DNA of 64,000 nucleotides from Dillenia suffruticosa (lineage: Eukaryota; Streptophyta; Magnoliopsida; Dilleniales; Dilleniaceae), in the NCBI GenBank assembly GCA_033439265.1, contig JAVTVX010000030.1:9993774-10057773 (forward strand), read 5' to 3'. A program made the position numbers and the translations under genes. A model generated the notes under the pieces. The model saw nothing but the letters and a program-made list of their open reading frames with translations. It made no database searches and had not been told where the DNA came from. Below are positions 23,645-35,890 of the stretch, one piece after another (within the stretch, counting starts at the first letter, position 1; the number at the start of each line of letters is the position of its first letter).

Positions 23645-26400
23645 TTTAGGGGTGTTTCCTGACTTATTGTTGGGTATTTGTAATGCAGAAAGCCATAAAT
23701 AATATTCTCTGTTCATTAATGACACTTGAAATTGGCTCAATAGAATAATCTCAATTTTATACAATAGCATGCCCATAATATAAGGATTAAATTTGTAAAA
23801 TTTGACATACATCCGATTAATGTACTCGTATATCTAAAAATACTATATTTCATAATATGAAGATAAATAGTTAGATTCCTCTAGAGAAATTTTTTCCAAC
23901 CATATAAAGATCTCAAAAAATGGTTAAGAATCGAGAGAGATATGACCATTCGAAATTTAGGTTAAAAACCAGAAACTTAAAGAAGAAGATGAACAATATT
24001 CATCGCCTTTCTAACTCTCGGCAACAGTATGTGAAATCCACCTCCTAGGCTAAAGATGTTCGATTGAAAATCTGAGACCACCACTGAATTCAGAGATATT
24101 GAATACGGGGGTAGCCAAAATTTGGTAGCCAGAAATGCCTAGGAAGGCGATACGTGGAATACACGTACCACCCAAGAAGAGTGGGTGTGTGTCCATTTTG
24201 GACAACATATCACGATAACGCATGGGGGCATGTGCAACCTCCATTTCTGTCGAAATTTTCACAAAAAATAATTTTTATTCTCTCTAGTTTTTTTTTTTGT
24301 AATTTTTAATTTATTTTTCGAATTCCAAAAAGATTAATTTTCTTGATTTTTAAACTTAAAAATTGTTTAAAATTAAAGAAAAATTATTTTCAAATCTAAA
24401 AAAAATTTAGAAAATTTTTATATGAGTTTAGATATTTTGGCTACCCAGGTGGAAATTTGTTTTTCACATCCATTATTTATTTGTATTGTTACTTATTATT
24501 TATGTTTGAAAATTAGTTTTTCTAACATGTAATTATTTGAAATTTAAACAATAATCTTTAAAATAAATATTTTGAAATTTATTATAATATTATGGTTGAC
24601 TGCGTGTCTAAGCTAATATTGTTCCTATTTTCTGGAAAATGGTAATAATCAGATGCACTCTTGAAAGTCTTTCAGGCCTTTTGGGGAGGGAAAGTGATTT
24701 GAGGAGTTTAGAGCGTTTGATAAAATTGGGTCAAATGTTAACATAAAAAATAGATACATCTCATATTTTGTCAGATCATCCTGAGATATGGAAGAGAAAC
24801 GATTGAAACTTATTTAATTAGGTCATACCTTTTGGGGGGATGATGTGTACATACTGAGAAATTCTCTATCTCCTATTGGGCTAGCGTGGTTGATGAGTTG
24901 TTTGTCGAGAACAGACACATGATTCTTAAATGATGTGAGGCCATTATTAATAGAAAAGTGGGAAGTCAAGAATATAGTGACCTAAACGAAGAAAAGACTA
25001 TTCTAAAATATAAATAGTTCCTCATGAGTCATAAGGAGATTTACTTATAGGGATAGGCTACCAAGAGAATTGTAAATATGATATCCCGAAAGAATTTATC
25101 CTGAACAAAATAATTTATTTACATGTTTTCTTTTCCATGTTATGACTGTTGACTAAGAATATGATCATGTAATTGAGGAATTTTTAAATTTTTTTATATA
25201 AATTTTCTTTGAAGCAGTTGTTGGCTATATTTATTGAATTGTATGATCACGTAGGTAAAAGAAAACTAGAACCTCTTGAATGAAAATTTTGAATCGGTAG
25301 AATTTGAGTAATTCTCATTCAAAATTATAAAATTATTTAAATACTTTGTGTATTTAAGTGGGAGGTTTTTTGGTTGGAAGAATTTGATAAATTTTCACTT
25401 AAAATCTATTGGATTTTGTAATTTTAAATTAAATTTATGATGGTGATACATTAGAACCATATATAATGATTGGAAACCTAGTGAACTTTCAATTCTATAT
25501 CTAATATTAATCTGTCTTGAATATTAATTTTGAAGTACAAAATTACATATATGATATAAGCATTAGTATCAGTGTCCACCCTCTTAGAAACTCAAACATA
25601 CCATCAAAGTCTATTATTACGAGCTTGAGTAAATGTGAGAAATTGAATGATGATGATCATGAAATATGACGCCATAAAATATGATATGTGCTGAAAGAAC
25701 AAGATAACTTGGATGATATCAAGTTTTTCATATAGGACCTTGCTATGAACAACACTACTCTGCAAAGGAGAGAACAATATGTGATTGCTCATGACACTGA
25801 ACGTACCTCAAGGAGAAATATAGAGGTACCAATGGCTCATTTTAGATACATGACCATAAAGTTTGATAGTAAATAAAATCGAGATGACCACAGTATCAAA
25901 TAGTTGTTAAGGGTCACGTCTAATATGATTAGAAAGTGGTAGTCAGCTGGTCATGTTCTCTCCGATAAACAGAAAGTTTAACTTTTGATCTAATCCCTTC
26001 ATGTTAAGTGGGAGTACTTGAAAATCAATTTGATTCACAATGATAGTGTGGAGACTTTCTCGGATATAGCTCTTCACATTGAGCTTGAGGATGAATGGCT
26101 TAGTAGAGATCCGCAACTGATAATTTTGTTGTAAAGTCTAGTTTCAAAAGAGTTTCAAACTCTAAACGTGAGAGAAGCTAGAAAGAAAGTAAGAAAGGAA
26201 AGGAGACTGAAGATGAATCACAAAAGAACAATTCAGAATATAAGAACAGACCGAGAGATATTTGTGAATTTTCATCGAGTGTCTTATGGTAAAAGATGAT
26301 TTCATGTAGAGAATAATGCAAAAATGGAGGTTAGAGGAGTTGACACTTGTAAATTAAAATTACAAAAGGGCCAAATACTTATTCTGCATGATATTCTCTA
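23645..26400 (+). other. Leader and gag region of the copia element, unreadable
   Basis: No recognisable gag or protease could be read through the stops. Patches such as 24,655-24,960 and 25,860-26,320 have copia-like codon rhythm but no motif I can name. A 70-codon minus-strand frame at 24,050-24,262 has no recognisable content. Confidence 0.4.
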
Positions 26401-26499
26401 TGTGCCAGAAATTCCATGAAATTTAATATATGTTCTTGTTCTTTTGAAATTTGGTTATGTTTTTTGAACTTTTAGAGAGATAGAGTGAATTTGCATTTA

Positions 26500-28975
26500 A
26501 ATGACATGTATGAGTTTTGGACAACTTGTAAATGGTTTCATGGTATTGCAATGAGATAAACGAATATTTAACTATTAAATTGAATATTGTCGTGCTTGCA
26601 CAATGATAAGAAACTATTCGGAAAGGCTATTTGGGCTGAATTTTTATTGCTATTAGTCTATTTGGACATTTGTGGTCCAATGAATATGAAGGCAAGACAT
26701 GAGGTTTTGAATTTCGTTATATTTATAGATGATTTCACACGTCTTGATCATATCTATATGATTTCTCACAGGTCTGAAACACATGAGTGATTTAGATGTT
26801 ATATAAGCGAGATAGAGAATCAAATAGATAGAACGATAAAAGGTCTATAGAACAGATAGAAGGCGTGAGTATATATTAGATCAATTAAGGGTCTATGTAA
26901 TGAAAGAGTTATAATCCGACATTTGACCATTTCCTATACACCTCAGTAGAGTGATGTTGTAGTAAGAAGGAATTAGACATTGTTGGATATAACAAAATCT
27001 ATGATGGTGTAAACTAACTTGTTGATTTCCTTTTAGGAAGATGTCTCGTTAACTGCAGGTTATATTTTGAATAAAATACCTTCATAATTAGTACCATTGA
27101 CATTATATGAAATTTGAACTGGTAGAATACTGAGTTTGAGTAATCTTAGATCTTGTGGATCGGCCGTGTTTATTTAAAATTTTCAATAAGTTTGGAAAAA
27201 TGGGTCTCCGTGGAAGTAAGAGTTTCTTTATAAGATACTCTAACCAGTTTAAAAGTTAAGCGTTCATTGGTAAACAAGAAGATGGCACCATAGCAGAGAT
27301 TGGATCACGGATATCACATTTCTGGAGAATGAATTTCCTAGTAGAGGTGACATGAAAGACATAGAGACTTTATTCGAATTAGTTAATTCAAAGGATGGCT
27401 CTGTCTATCATTAGAATGATATTGATTCTAATAGGAGAGATTTAAATTCTAACAATCTAACTGAGTTACAAACGTAGAAAAGTGTAAGAAAAAATGTGCC
27501 CAAGTATCTTTTTGAGATTAAAGGGCACATATTTATAGTTTCTCCAGAAGATAAAGAAAAGCCTAAAATATAGATTAGCCTCTATCTAGTTCTGTCAATG
27601 ATGAATGGAAATGGCAATGAAAGAAGAATTGGAGTCAATAAAATCCAAACATACTTTAGAAATTGGTTAAACTTCTATTGTAGTGCTAAGTTATTAAGAA
27701 TTATTAGGTTTTCAAAACCTAGTATAGGGCAGATGAAACTACTAAGAGGTGAAAGGCTTAACTGGTAGTACGAGATTATACTCTCTAAAAGTGTTTTGAT
27801 TATGAGAAAACCTTTTTCCAATAGTGAGATTTACCTTATCTTGTTTATTTTTGCCAAAGTGGTCAATTTGGATTTATAATGACGTCATATGGATGTAAAA
27901 ACTGTCTTTCTCAGTGGAAAACCTGAGGAAGAACTCTATATATCACAACTAGAAGGTTTTGTCATTAAAGGTTAGAAAGATAGAGTATGTAAATTGAGTA
28001 GATCAATTTATGATTTTAAACAACCTTTGAGATAATGGTATTTGAGATTTCATAGAGGTGTGATCTCTTACAATTCATCATGATGGACGAAAACTATTGT
28101 GTCCATGTTGGGAAATCCGATAACAAATTTGTAATTTTATTCCTATATGTTGAGGACATATTGTTAGCCATGAATGATAAGGAATATGTCTTTTAAATCT
28201 TGAAATGATTGTCTTCTAACTTTTGAAATGAAAGATATGGGTTGTAGTAGATTGAGAATTAAAACCCATAGAGATCTTTCCAAGATATTATTGAGATTAT
28301 CTTATGAGTCTCATATTATAAAAGCTCTGTAATGATACAAAATTGAAAACTACAAACTTACTAATACTCTTATACTCCTGTGGTTAAAGGCGATGGTTCA
28401 AGTGATGCAAAATGCCCTAAAACTCCTGATGATTAAATGAAATGTCTAGAGTATAGCATTCTAGCATAGTTGGGAGCTTGAAATACGCTATGAGATGTAC
28501 TCTCCAAACATTTGTCATGCTGTGAGTTTGGTTAGCAAGTATCTATCTAATCTAGGGAAGAGTAATTGGATCGATATGAATAGAATATTGAGAGATTTAA
28601 ACTAAATTGTAAATTATTTCTTTCGTTATTAAGGAACAGATCTAATATTAAAATGATACACAAATAGTGATTGGAGAGGTAATTTAAATGAGAGAAAATC
28701 TACCTCTGGTTATATTTGTTTGCTCAATGATAACGCCATCTCATGGAGAAAAAATAAATAAACATATGTATCTCTTTTTACGATGGAAGTAGATTTTGTT
28801 GTCTATATTTCTGCAATCCAGAGAAAAGTTTAGTTGTGTAGATTTTTACAATATTTGGGAGTAGTAAGCAATTTAGTGGAAGCCATGACTTTGTGACTAT
28901 AAGTCAGCTATTGTTTATGCTAGAGACTCCAAACATGAAAGCAAAACCAACCATATAGACACAAGTTCAATTTTG
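26500..28975 (+). pseudogene. Copia integrase-RT-RNase H pseudogene
   Basis: Integrase is plain at 26,587-26,790 (VYLDICGPMNMKA, FVIFIDDFTRLDHIYMI) and 26,930-27,120 (ISYTPQ, TLLDITKSMM, LTAGYILNKIPS). RT begins about 27,600 (MAMKEELESI) and shows decayed VKTAFLSG-like and VxDI regions near 27,900-28,160. RNase H ends at 28,890-28,970 (CDYKSAIVYARDSKHESKTN, HIDT). There are dozens of stops and shifts. The phrasing is of the same broad copia group as the minus-strand element at 61.5-64 kb. Confidence 0.82.
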
Positions 28976-29700
28976 TCAAAAACATGATTGAAAAGAAAGA
29001 AATGACATTGAATTATATGTCTATATATTTGATGGTGGTTGGTCATTTTACGAACCCAATGCCTAGTGACATGTTGGATTATTTGGATTACATAGGTCAT
29101 AACAGTAATTATAACTGTGACTGTGATTATAATCATATACAGTGTACATATGATATAATGCTCATATTTATTAACATTTGAATTTTTGTTTTTTGTGTTC
29201 AAAATTCTTGTGTCTGCAGATGAAGGAATGTAAGAGAAGTTTTGAGATTGACTTTTACACACAAGTAATCACCTCTAATGTCTATATGATATGTAGAGAC
29301 GAGACAATATTAATTTGTGATGGATTAATATATATATACTGCTTTAGTTAAGTATTAAGATGAGATTATCACTTGTGTGTATATATATATACATGTGGTA
29401 ATCGAGATAGATTCCCACAATCTATTGAACTTGTCTAAAAGCCAGGTGTGAGTTTTTTCCTTGATATTATGAGATTTTTTGAGAACTTGTAAGAATAAAA
29501 ACTTAGGTCAAATGTTGTGTATATTTGACTAAAATCTGTATGATACATTAATTTTAAAAAAGAAAACATATACTTCCAGATGGAAAGAAAAAGTATCGTA
29601 ACATGTGTTTAATACCACGTGTATTTATGTGACCATATGGGTAATGAGATAATGCATTCCTTTCATCTCACTGTGTGAGACTCGAAAGTTCATATTTAAC

Positions 29701-30410
29701 CTCAATTTTAGAGTTGTAACCGGGTCGGGCCAGGTCTGGCCCTGTCCAGTTCAAGGACGGTTCCTGGAACTGCTGGTCGGGCTGGCTGCGGCTCCTAGGC
29801 CAGTCCAGGCCGGGCCGGGCTGGTTCCAAATTTTTTTTTGTTGAACCGGTCCGGCCCTCTAAACCGGAACAGGCGGGCCAGCCCCGGTTCAGCTCGAAAT
29901 TTTTTTTTCTCTATTACTTTTTTTTAACTCTCTTTTTTTGTTACTTTATTTAAAAAAAATTAAGATTTAACATACGATTAAATTTAAAAAAAAAATTTAA
30001 GATTTAATTTTTTTTTAAAAAAATAATGCAAATGTAATGCAAATGCAAGAAAATAAAGATGCAAAATTTTCTGACCTTATGAACCAACATAATCTCAAAA
30101 TTAGCCATTTTACAGTTGTTGGAGGGGTAAAATTGGAAAAAATTCAAAAAAAAAAGGAGGGACAAGGAGTCGTTGGAACCGTCGGGTCAAGCCGACTCCG
30201 GGTCCGGGCCTGTTCAGGGCCGATTCCGATTCCATGTCCGGGCTGGTTCTTGGTTCCAAAATCGATTGAACTGGCCCGGACCGCTATAGTACCCGATTCG
30301 GGTCGGATCGGGTTACTGTAGCTCCGATTCGATTCACGGGCCGAGCTTTTCCGGGCCAGCTGGGCCGGTTTTCAAGCCCAAACTGGACCAGACACATCTC
30401 TACTCAATTT
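29701..30410. repeat. 8-bp target-site duplication CTCAATTT around the hAT MITE
   Basis: CTCAATTT is present at 29,701-29,708 and 30,403-30,410, exactly outside the terminal repeats. Confidence 0.93.
29709..30402. mobile_element. GC-rich hAT MITE (694 bp)
   Basis: The ends are TAGAGTTGT and, reverse-complemented, TAGAGATGT, between perfect 8-bp direct repeats. Both subterminal regions are built from GGGCCGG/CCGGCCC-type words in a genome otherwise very AT-rich, while the core (29,900-30,060) is poly-A/T. No transposase. A plus-strand open frame at 30,037-30,321 is a by-product of the GC-rich words. TIR start TAGAG and 8-bp TSD place it in the hAT superfamily, but its subterminal words differ from those of the 16,641 and 42,120 family. 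Confidence 0.9.
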
Positions 30411-30919
30411 ATATTTTTAGAACTTTTGTCTGTCTTTTGAGATTTTATTTTGGTATTGTTACATTAGTATGTTACCAAAAAATCATGGTTGATTCAGTTT
30501 GGAGGTGCATGTCGAGAAAGCAGTTAAGATAAATTAAAAATTAGTAGTATGAAAGGAAGACTGTCTTTGATCGACACATTGTTTTATATTCATAAACCGG
30601 TCAATTATGGATATAACTTAGTATTTAGAGATGTAATTGTAATACATGATAGGGGTTGAATCAAGTATGCTCTTACATTGTTTTCAAGGATGAGAGATAC
30701 GTAGATTGTGTTGAGTAAAAGAGATCTAGGGCATAGGGAGAAACGGTATCCTCATCACCACATTGACATTGAGCTATTATATATTCTTAACCAATGTATA
30801 GCTCTAGAACTCTTGGTATTCTCACGAGTTACACGAATCACTTGCTTGTATGAATTGGTAATGTTCGATTGTAATAATCACGCTATGTGTGAATCTAGCC
30901 CTCATGTGTGAATGGGGGA

Positions 30920-31393
30920 TGTTGGAAAATAGAGGTTCGGGTTTGCCATGAGGGCAGACCCATGACCCAAGACCCATAAATTTTGAATGAGGGAGAAGTT
31001 AAAAGAGGGAGTAAGTGGTTTTTTGTACCCTCTCAACTCCCTCAACTCCCCCTCTCTTTCTAATTCTCTCTAGGAGAAATGAACTTCTTGCATGAGTTTT
31101 GTCCCTCCCAATGTAATAGAACAAGAAAAAAAAATAGGAGAAAACATTTCTTTAGAGTGAGAAAACAAGAGAGATTTTTCCCATATTTTGAAAAATCAAG
31201 AAAGGGCTTGGTGAAAATTGATCATCATCTACATCAAAGGCATTTGGATTATGAACAATAGAGGGTGATCCAATTTTGTGATATCCTCTCGACTCAGAAT
31301 ACCTAACTGTCAGAAAGACATAAGTGATTCTAATCCGTTTAAGATCCATTAATTTCGCATAGGAAAAATTATTTGTTGGTTTGATTAAAACCA
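30920..31393 (+). repeat. 3' LTR of the copia element
   Basis: It matches the 5' LTR (23,165-23,626) along its length, for example GGGCAGACCCATGACCCAAG at 30,953 and the CTTCTTGCATGAGTTTTGT block at 31,083. The polypurine tract AATGGGGGA directly precedes it. Confidence 0.9.
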
Positions 31394-32730
31394 TTACTTG
31401 CTGTAAATATAAAAGTTGCAGCTCTAAATCTTACTTTTGTGTGACAATTGGATTCATCTCAATCTAAATATTGCATTCCAAGATATGACAGTTTTATCAA
31501 AACTTATTTGTATTGGAAAGTCATTGAAATGGCTCATTGGAGTGTTATGAGTTGGTTGACTATAAGTACTGCATATTCGTGATATTTGGTTATGAACTTT
31601 GTGTAATCCTTGTGATAAATTAGGATCTTTATGATCATTATTTCATGTGAATATAAAGTAATATAAAGAGATTTGATACTATGATGATTTCTCTGAAAAC
31701 TATGCCAAGCCTGCGACCAAAGTTTAAGGAGTATAGTTGGTATATGGAGTTCTGAAAGCTTCGCAAAGTCTATGGGTGTAGTTTAAGAAACTATGGATGT
31801 ATCTCTTCTCCCTATAAGGGAGGAATTAAAAGCATGTGAACTGTTTAAGATATCTAACCTAAAAAAATCTAAATTTTATTTAGAAATACCAAATTTTGGC
31901 TTACTCTTCCAAACACTCATAGACTAGCTTGGTTCGATATTTTATTCCTCTCTTTAAATATAAATTTCAAATTACAACAACAAAGATAGAGAAGAATAAT
32001 AAATTTCAATGGTAATTGCATTTGTTTCTTTGGAATTGCTTGAGATAATGTGTATCTCTTGTGTATTTTTCGATGTCACGCTATTTGCACACTAATATTG
32101 ATATTCCTTAGCCTATATACTTGTTATGCGTGCTATTGATCCACCGTGAACTTGTTCAGCTTATACTGACCCTGAGATCATTGTTTTCAGGTGATCAGGG
32201 ACACGAGAATGAATCGCAAGATAGAGACCTTTGAGCCAAATGATTTCAATCTCTACTCTTTTTTGACCTACTTATGTTGTTAAGGAATGTTGCTCTTATA
32301 TTTCTTTTGGATTTGTACGAGTTACCTATTATATGAAAACGAATAGTTGAAGGCTAAAGAGAGTGTTATGTGTATAGTTTTATTTATATTGTGACTATAT
32401 ATTATATTGTACTATTAGATAGCCTGGAAAGCCAATAATACATGTTTGTTTGATATTATAGGTGTTCTGTTTGTTTTATCAGCTTTTATATTAACACCTA
32501 AGTGGCTAAATAGTCACAAAATATGAGAGAATTTGCTATTATTTTATTTGAAAAAAACAAGTAACTTATTTTCATTTAATATAAATCTCCTTCTATATTA
32601 CAATATGTGGGGAGTGTGACTGTCACAAGTCCACACATCGCATTTTAATCATATTAGTTATTTCCGTATTTGTATGTCTGTTCCTGTTTGTTAGGGGTGC
32701 GATGTCTGGATAGTGGGTTATCACATTTTG

Positions 32731-33660
32731 TGTATCATTAGATATGCTAGGAATATATGCCGGGGTAAATGGGTTTGAACCTATTCATGTTAGAAATTTA
32801 CCTGGTGAAACGTCTAAGTATCAGCCATTCTAACTTAACGAGTATCAATTGAAAACCAATTATGACAGAAAAAAATTGTGATCACTTCTAAATCTAATCT
32901 ATCCCATGCTAAAGAGCATGTTGAGGCACTTGTTGAAGATGATATGCACTAGATTAAGTTTTAGCAATTTATGGTGAAATATTGAACAATTAACTTTTTC
33001 AACTTTTGTATTGCAACTTTCATAAAAATTTTATAATAACAAAAACCATTATCCAAAAATTTATTGTATTTAATTAAAAAATTAATATTTCCGTTTTGTA
33101 TTCCCAAATACTTGGGAATCAGTTGATTCTATTCAAACTGCCAAAAGCAAAGAACTTAAATATAAACAAATCCCAAAAACTTTTGTGAACAATACCAAAT
33201 TACAGGCTTTAAGCTCCAATGTATGTTAAGAAAATGGCAAATTAGTCATTCAGCAACCATATGGGTTGCTTTAACCCTTGCATTCACTTTCAGTAGAAAC
33301 ACAATTGCAACTTCACATCCAAAATCAAAAAATAAAATTGTCCCTTATAGCTATCACAATGTCAAATTGAATCCTTTGGTGTTTTTGTAATATTTTTTAT
33401 TAAATAATAATTGTAATGAAATAATGAATTTTATTTCATGAGTGATATATTGCCAAACAAATTACTTAATAAAACCACTTCAATAACAACTTAACTATTA
33501 TTTTAATGCTTATATACATATTTTTAGATATGGGAAATCTTATTATGTGTAGGGAGTATGAATCTAATTATGAGGAGATGCAATCCCAACTAATACATAG
33601 AAGCTGCAGCCCTTTCAAAGCAAGAAAATGTACTACTTAATTACATTAGGGTTCTTGCTT
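32731..33660. repeat. Diverged R2 block and flank of the CEP pseudogene
   Basis: Continuing from the LTR duplication, TGTATCATTAGATATGCTAG starts a block also found at 35,905-36,210. The plus strand reads, with one stop, as NLPGETSKYQPF..LNEYQLK..KSNLSHAKEHVEALVEDDMH. A similar wording survives in other copies, so it may descend from a coding exon. I do not recognise it. 33,290-33,660 is AT-rich and non-coding, collinear with 36,100-36,480. Confidence 0.5.
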
Positions 33661-33800
33661 TTATTAACTTTGATGCAATACAATAACACCATATATATAT
33701 AAAGGCTTAGAGACAAGCAGTGCAAAACTATATTAAAATCACATCCACGAGTTGTAGAAAAAGCAACTTGGGGCAAGAAACACATACTTCTAAGCAATAC
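33661..33800 (-). other. 3' flank / probable 3' UTR of CEP pseudogene
   Basis: It is collinear with 36,480-36,654, which lies at the same place downstream of the other CEP 3' end (CTAGTTAGTA, GTTGTAGAAAAAGCAAC, CCATATATATA). Conservation of the flank shows that both 3' ends come from one duplicated gene. Confidence 0.6.
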
Positions 33801-34672
33801 CTAGTTAGTATGACTAGAATGCCCCACGCTAGGGCTGTGGCTTGGGGTAGTTGGCCGAAAGGCATTGACATGAACTAGGAGGCTTCAGTATCAGGATGAC
33901 CAATTCCAGGGCTATGGCCGGGGTTGTTAGTCGAAAGGCATTGACATGAACTTGGGAGGCCTCAAGATGCTTGATGCCATGGCCATGGCCAGGGGTTGTT
34001 GCTCGAGAGGCATTGATATGAACTTGGGAGGCCTTAGTGTCGAGATGTCCTATGCCAACACTATAGACTGGGGTTGTTGGTCGAAAGGCAATCACATGAA
34101 CTTGGGGGGTCACAATGTTAGGATGCCCGATGCCAGAGCTATGGCCTAGGGTTGTTGGTTGAAAGGCATTGACATGAACTTGGGGGGCTTCAATGTAAGG
34201 ATGTTCGATGCCAGAGTTAAAGCTTGGCATTGTTGGTCAAAAGGCATTGACAAGATGAACTTGGGGGGCCTGAGTGTAAGGATACCTGATGCCAGGGCTA
34301 TGGCCTGGGGTTGTTGATCGAAATGCATTGACATAAACTTGGGAGACCTCAATGTTATGATGCCCGATGCTTGGGCTATGGCTTAGGTTTGTTGGTCAAA
34401 AGGCATTGACATGAATTTGGGAGGCCTCAATATCATGACTCGAGCTACAGTAGGTGTACCAGAAGTTTCTAGTAATTTACTCTCCTCTCTTTGATGAGTT
34501 GGCATTGTGGTGAGAGTATATGCCTTTGGTAGTTCACTTGTTACGTATCCATGACTTGGTTTTGTGATGGGAGTTCCCAACTTTGGTGAGAATATAAACT
34601 TGGGAGACGTCAATGTTATGATGTCCGATGCCAGGCTATGGCCCGAGGTTGTTGGTCAAAAGGCTTTGAAAT
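33801..34672 (-). pseudogene. CEP peptide precursor pseudogene with about nine CEP repeats
   Basis: CEP peptides are 15-residue secreted plant hormones perceived by leucine-rich receptor kinases and involved in nitrogen-demand and root signalling (established family knowledge). Read on the minus strand from 34,590, the propeptide (PKLGTPITKPSHGYVTSELP, then THQREESKLLETSGTPTV) matches the CEP gene at 46,429 almost residue for residue. CEP repeats follow, each introduced by a Q(V/I)HVNA-like linker: AF*PTNLSHSPSIGH, AFRSTTPGHSPGIRY, AF*PTMPSFNSGIEH, AFQPTTLGHSSGIGH, AFRPTTPVYSVGIGH, ASRATTPGHGHGIKH, AFRLTTPAI (then shifted) and terminal AFRPTTPSHSPSVGH with SSHTN and a stop at 33,801. Defects are a one-base deletion near 34,441, TGA replacing CGA at the conserved arginine in several repeats, and a frameshift near 33,915. 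Where a signal peptide should be, 34,600-34,672 holds another decayed CEP repeat, so the 5' end was swapped by recombination. Confidence 0.85.
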
Positions 34673-35115
34673 ATATTTGTGGCCAAAATTTATCTGTCAA
34701 ACTTAAAGTATTTACCCATCCCACGAGCACTATTTGAATACCAATTGGGTGGTAAAAAATTGTCTACCCCTTCTCCTAAATCTCGTCTCTCCTATTATGC
34801 TAAAGTGCGTAGTTAGGCATTTGATGAAGGTGACATAGACAAGATGAAGTTCTCTTCTTAAAGATAGTATGCAAGGTACTGAGCAATATAGGGTGAATAA
34901 CATTTTCTAAAAGAATTGTACCTTAATAGAAACCATTTTCAAAAAATTTTTGATACATTGTTAGAAAATAATCATTATTTCAAAGAGTTGCATTCTCAGA
35001 ATCATGGGAGTCAATTGATCGTATTGAGAGAGAGAGCTCAAATACAAAGATATCTCAAAATACTTTTGTCAACGATATCAAGTTACATTCAGCCATTACT
35101 TAGCAACCATCTGGC
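34673..35115. repeat. Repeat block R2, copy D
   Basis: It matches 20,375-20,848 and 53,400-53,871, including CCAATTGGGTGGTAAAAAAT and CCTTCTCCTAAATCTCGTC. It joins the CEP repeat remnant at AAAGGC/TTTGAAATATATTTG. Confidence 0.8.
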
Positions 35116-35890
35116 CATGGAGAAAGAGAGGGGAAGATGCTTTTAGACCCTTTTGACAACTCAATATATAAAGTCCTCGAGAGTCATAAGATTCCTTAAA
35201 TTTTGCGAATTTTGGTGAATTGAAAGAGATCTACAAGAGGCCATAATATTCTGTCCATAGATTAACTAGGATTGAAAATTATTGATTTTGATGGACTGTA
35301 ACATTCAATAAGAGATCTTAAGTATGATGGATTAAATAAAATTTAACATTGTGGATTTGGTGGATTGAATGAGATTCAATAAGAGATATTAATCATACAA
35401 AAAGTCTAAGGTAATCTAATAGACATTAATTAGAGTTACAAATCCTCTATCTAAGTTATCTTTCAAAATCAAGTAATTTTTATTATGTCATATTGAGTTT
35501 GAAAAATAATATTAAAATATATTATATATAAAATTCAAATCAATTATGGATTTGATTATGAGAATATTAAATTTATTTATTATTATATTTCCATATTTGT
35601 AATATTATATTCTCATATTTGTAAAATTGAGTTTTTTATATAATTCTAATTTATAATAGTAATTTAGTGAAACAATAAAAAATATCAAGTTTTCATAATT
35701 TTATAATTGCTATCAGTTAATATGTTATCAGAGCTATATTCAAAAATAATAACAATATTAAACGCATTAACTAATATGTCAAAAACAAATTTAATGAATT
35801 ACTAAATTGCAAAACTCAATTAAATCTTAAATACAATCCAATACATCATAGAAATTTGTAAACAAGGTGGCATTGTTTCCATAAAATTTT
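35116..35890 (-). pseudogene. CEP gene 5' relic, copy D: promoter, leader and start codon only
   Basis: ATG at 35,118-35,116 in CCATGG, leader word GCATCTTCCCC and TATATATT box (35,164-35,171) are arranged as in the CEP gene at 46,429. The frame then reads MARWLLSNG and stops. The upstream 700 bp is collinear with 20,905-21,694 and 53,930-54,327. Confidence 0.6.

Larger units (their letters stand above)
23165..31393 (+). mobile_element. Ty1/copia element, full length but degenerate (8.2 kb)
   Basis: The 5' LTR is 23,165-23,626 and the 3' LTR is 30,920-31,393. Both start TGTTGGAAAA and end TTAAAACCA. The primer site is at 23,631-23,644 (TGGTATTATATCCA) and the polypurine tract at 30,911-30,919 (AATGGGGGA). 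Flanks share TTAC (23,161-23,164 and 31,394-31,397). The two LTRs differ at many positions by eye (about one in eight over the first 80 bp), so the insertion is old. The internal region includes a decayed pol, about 1 kb of unrecognised sequence at 23,650-24,600, and a hAT MITE at 29,709-30,402. Confidence 0.88.
21700..32725 (+). mobile_element. Solo LTR, family B (~2.8 kb without the nested copia)
   Basis: It starts TGTAAGCTTCC and ends GGTTATCACA, flanked by the duplication described above. A copia element (23,165-31,393) sits in its middle. The join GAATTGAAACTTAC / TTGCTGTAAATATAAAAG is continuous in the copy at 8356-10,130. No primer site or polypurine tract belongs to it, so it is solo. 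Its end (CTAGGGG..GGATAG) defines family B in the window. Confidence 0.85.
21695..32730. repeat. 5-bp target-site duplication TTTCG/TTTTG of the solo LTR
   Basis: TTTCG at 21,695-21,699 and TTTTG at 32,726-32,730 flank a unit starting TG and ending CA. The single difference is a C-to-T change at a CpG. Comparison with 35,895-35,925 supports the join: there the flanks 'AAATTGAGGG..ATTTC' and 'TGTATCATTAGATATGCTAG' are adjacent. Confidence 0.8.

Noticed and set aside
24050..24262. 70-codon minus frame in the copia leader
   Set aside because: Wrong strand for the element, no motif, no second copy in the window.
30037..30321. 94-codon plus frame in a GC-rich stretch
   Set aside because: It is produced by GGGCCGG-type subterminal words of the hAT MITE; no protein-like composition.
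20625..35146. Similar plus-strand frames at 20,625-20,879 and 34,916-35,146 (NNRNHFQK..)
   Set aside because: They run antisense through the CEP start-codon relic, and the third copy at 53,650-53,890 is interrupted. Shared only because the segment is duplicated.
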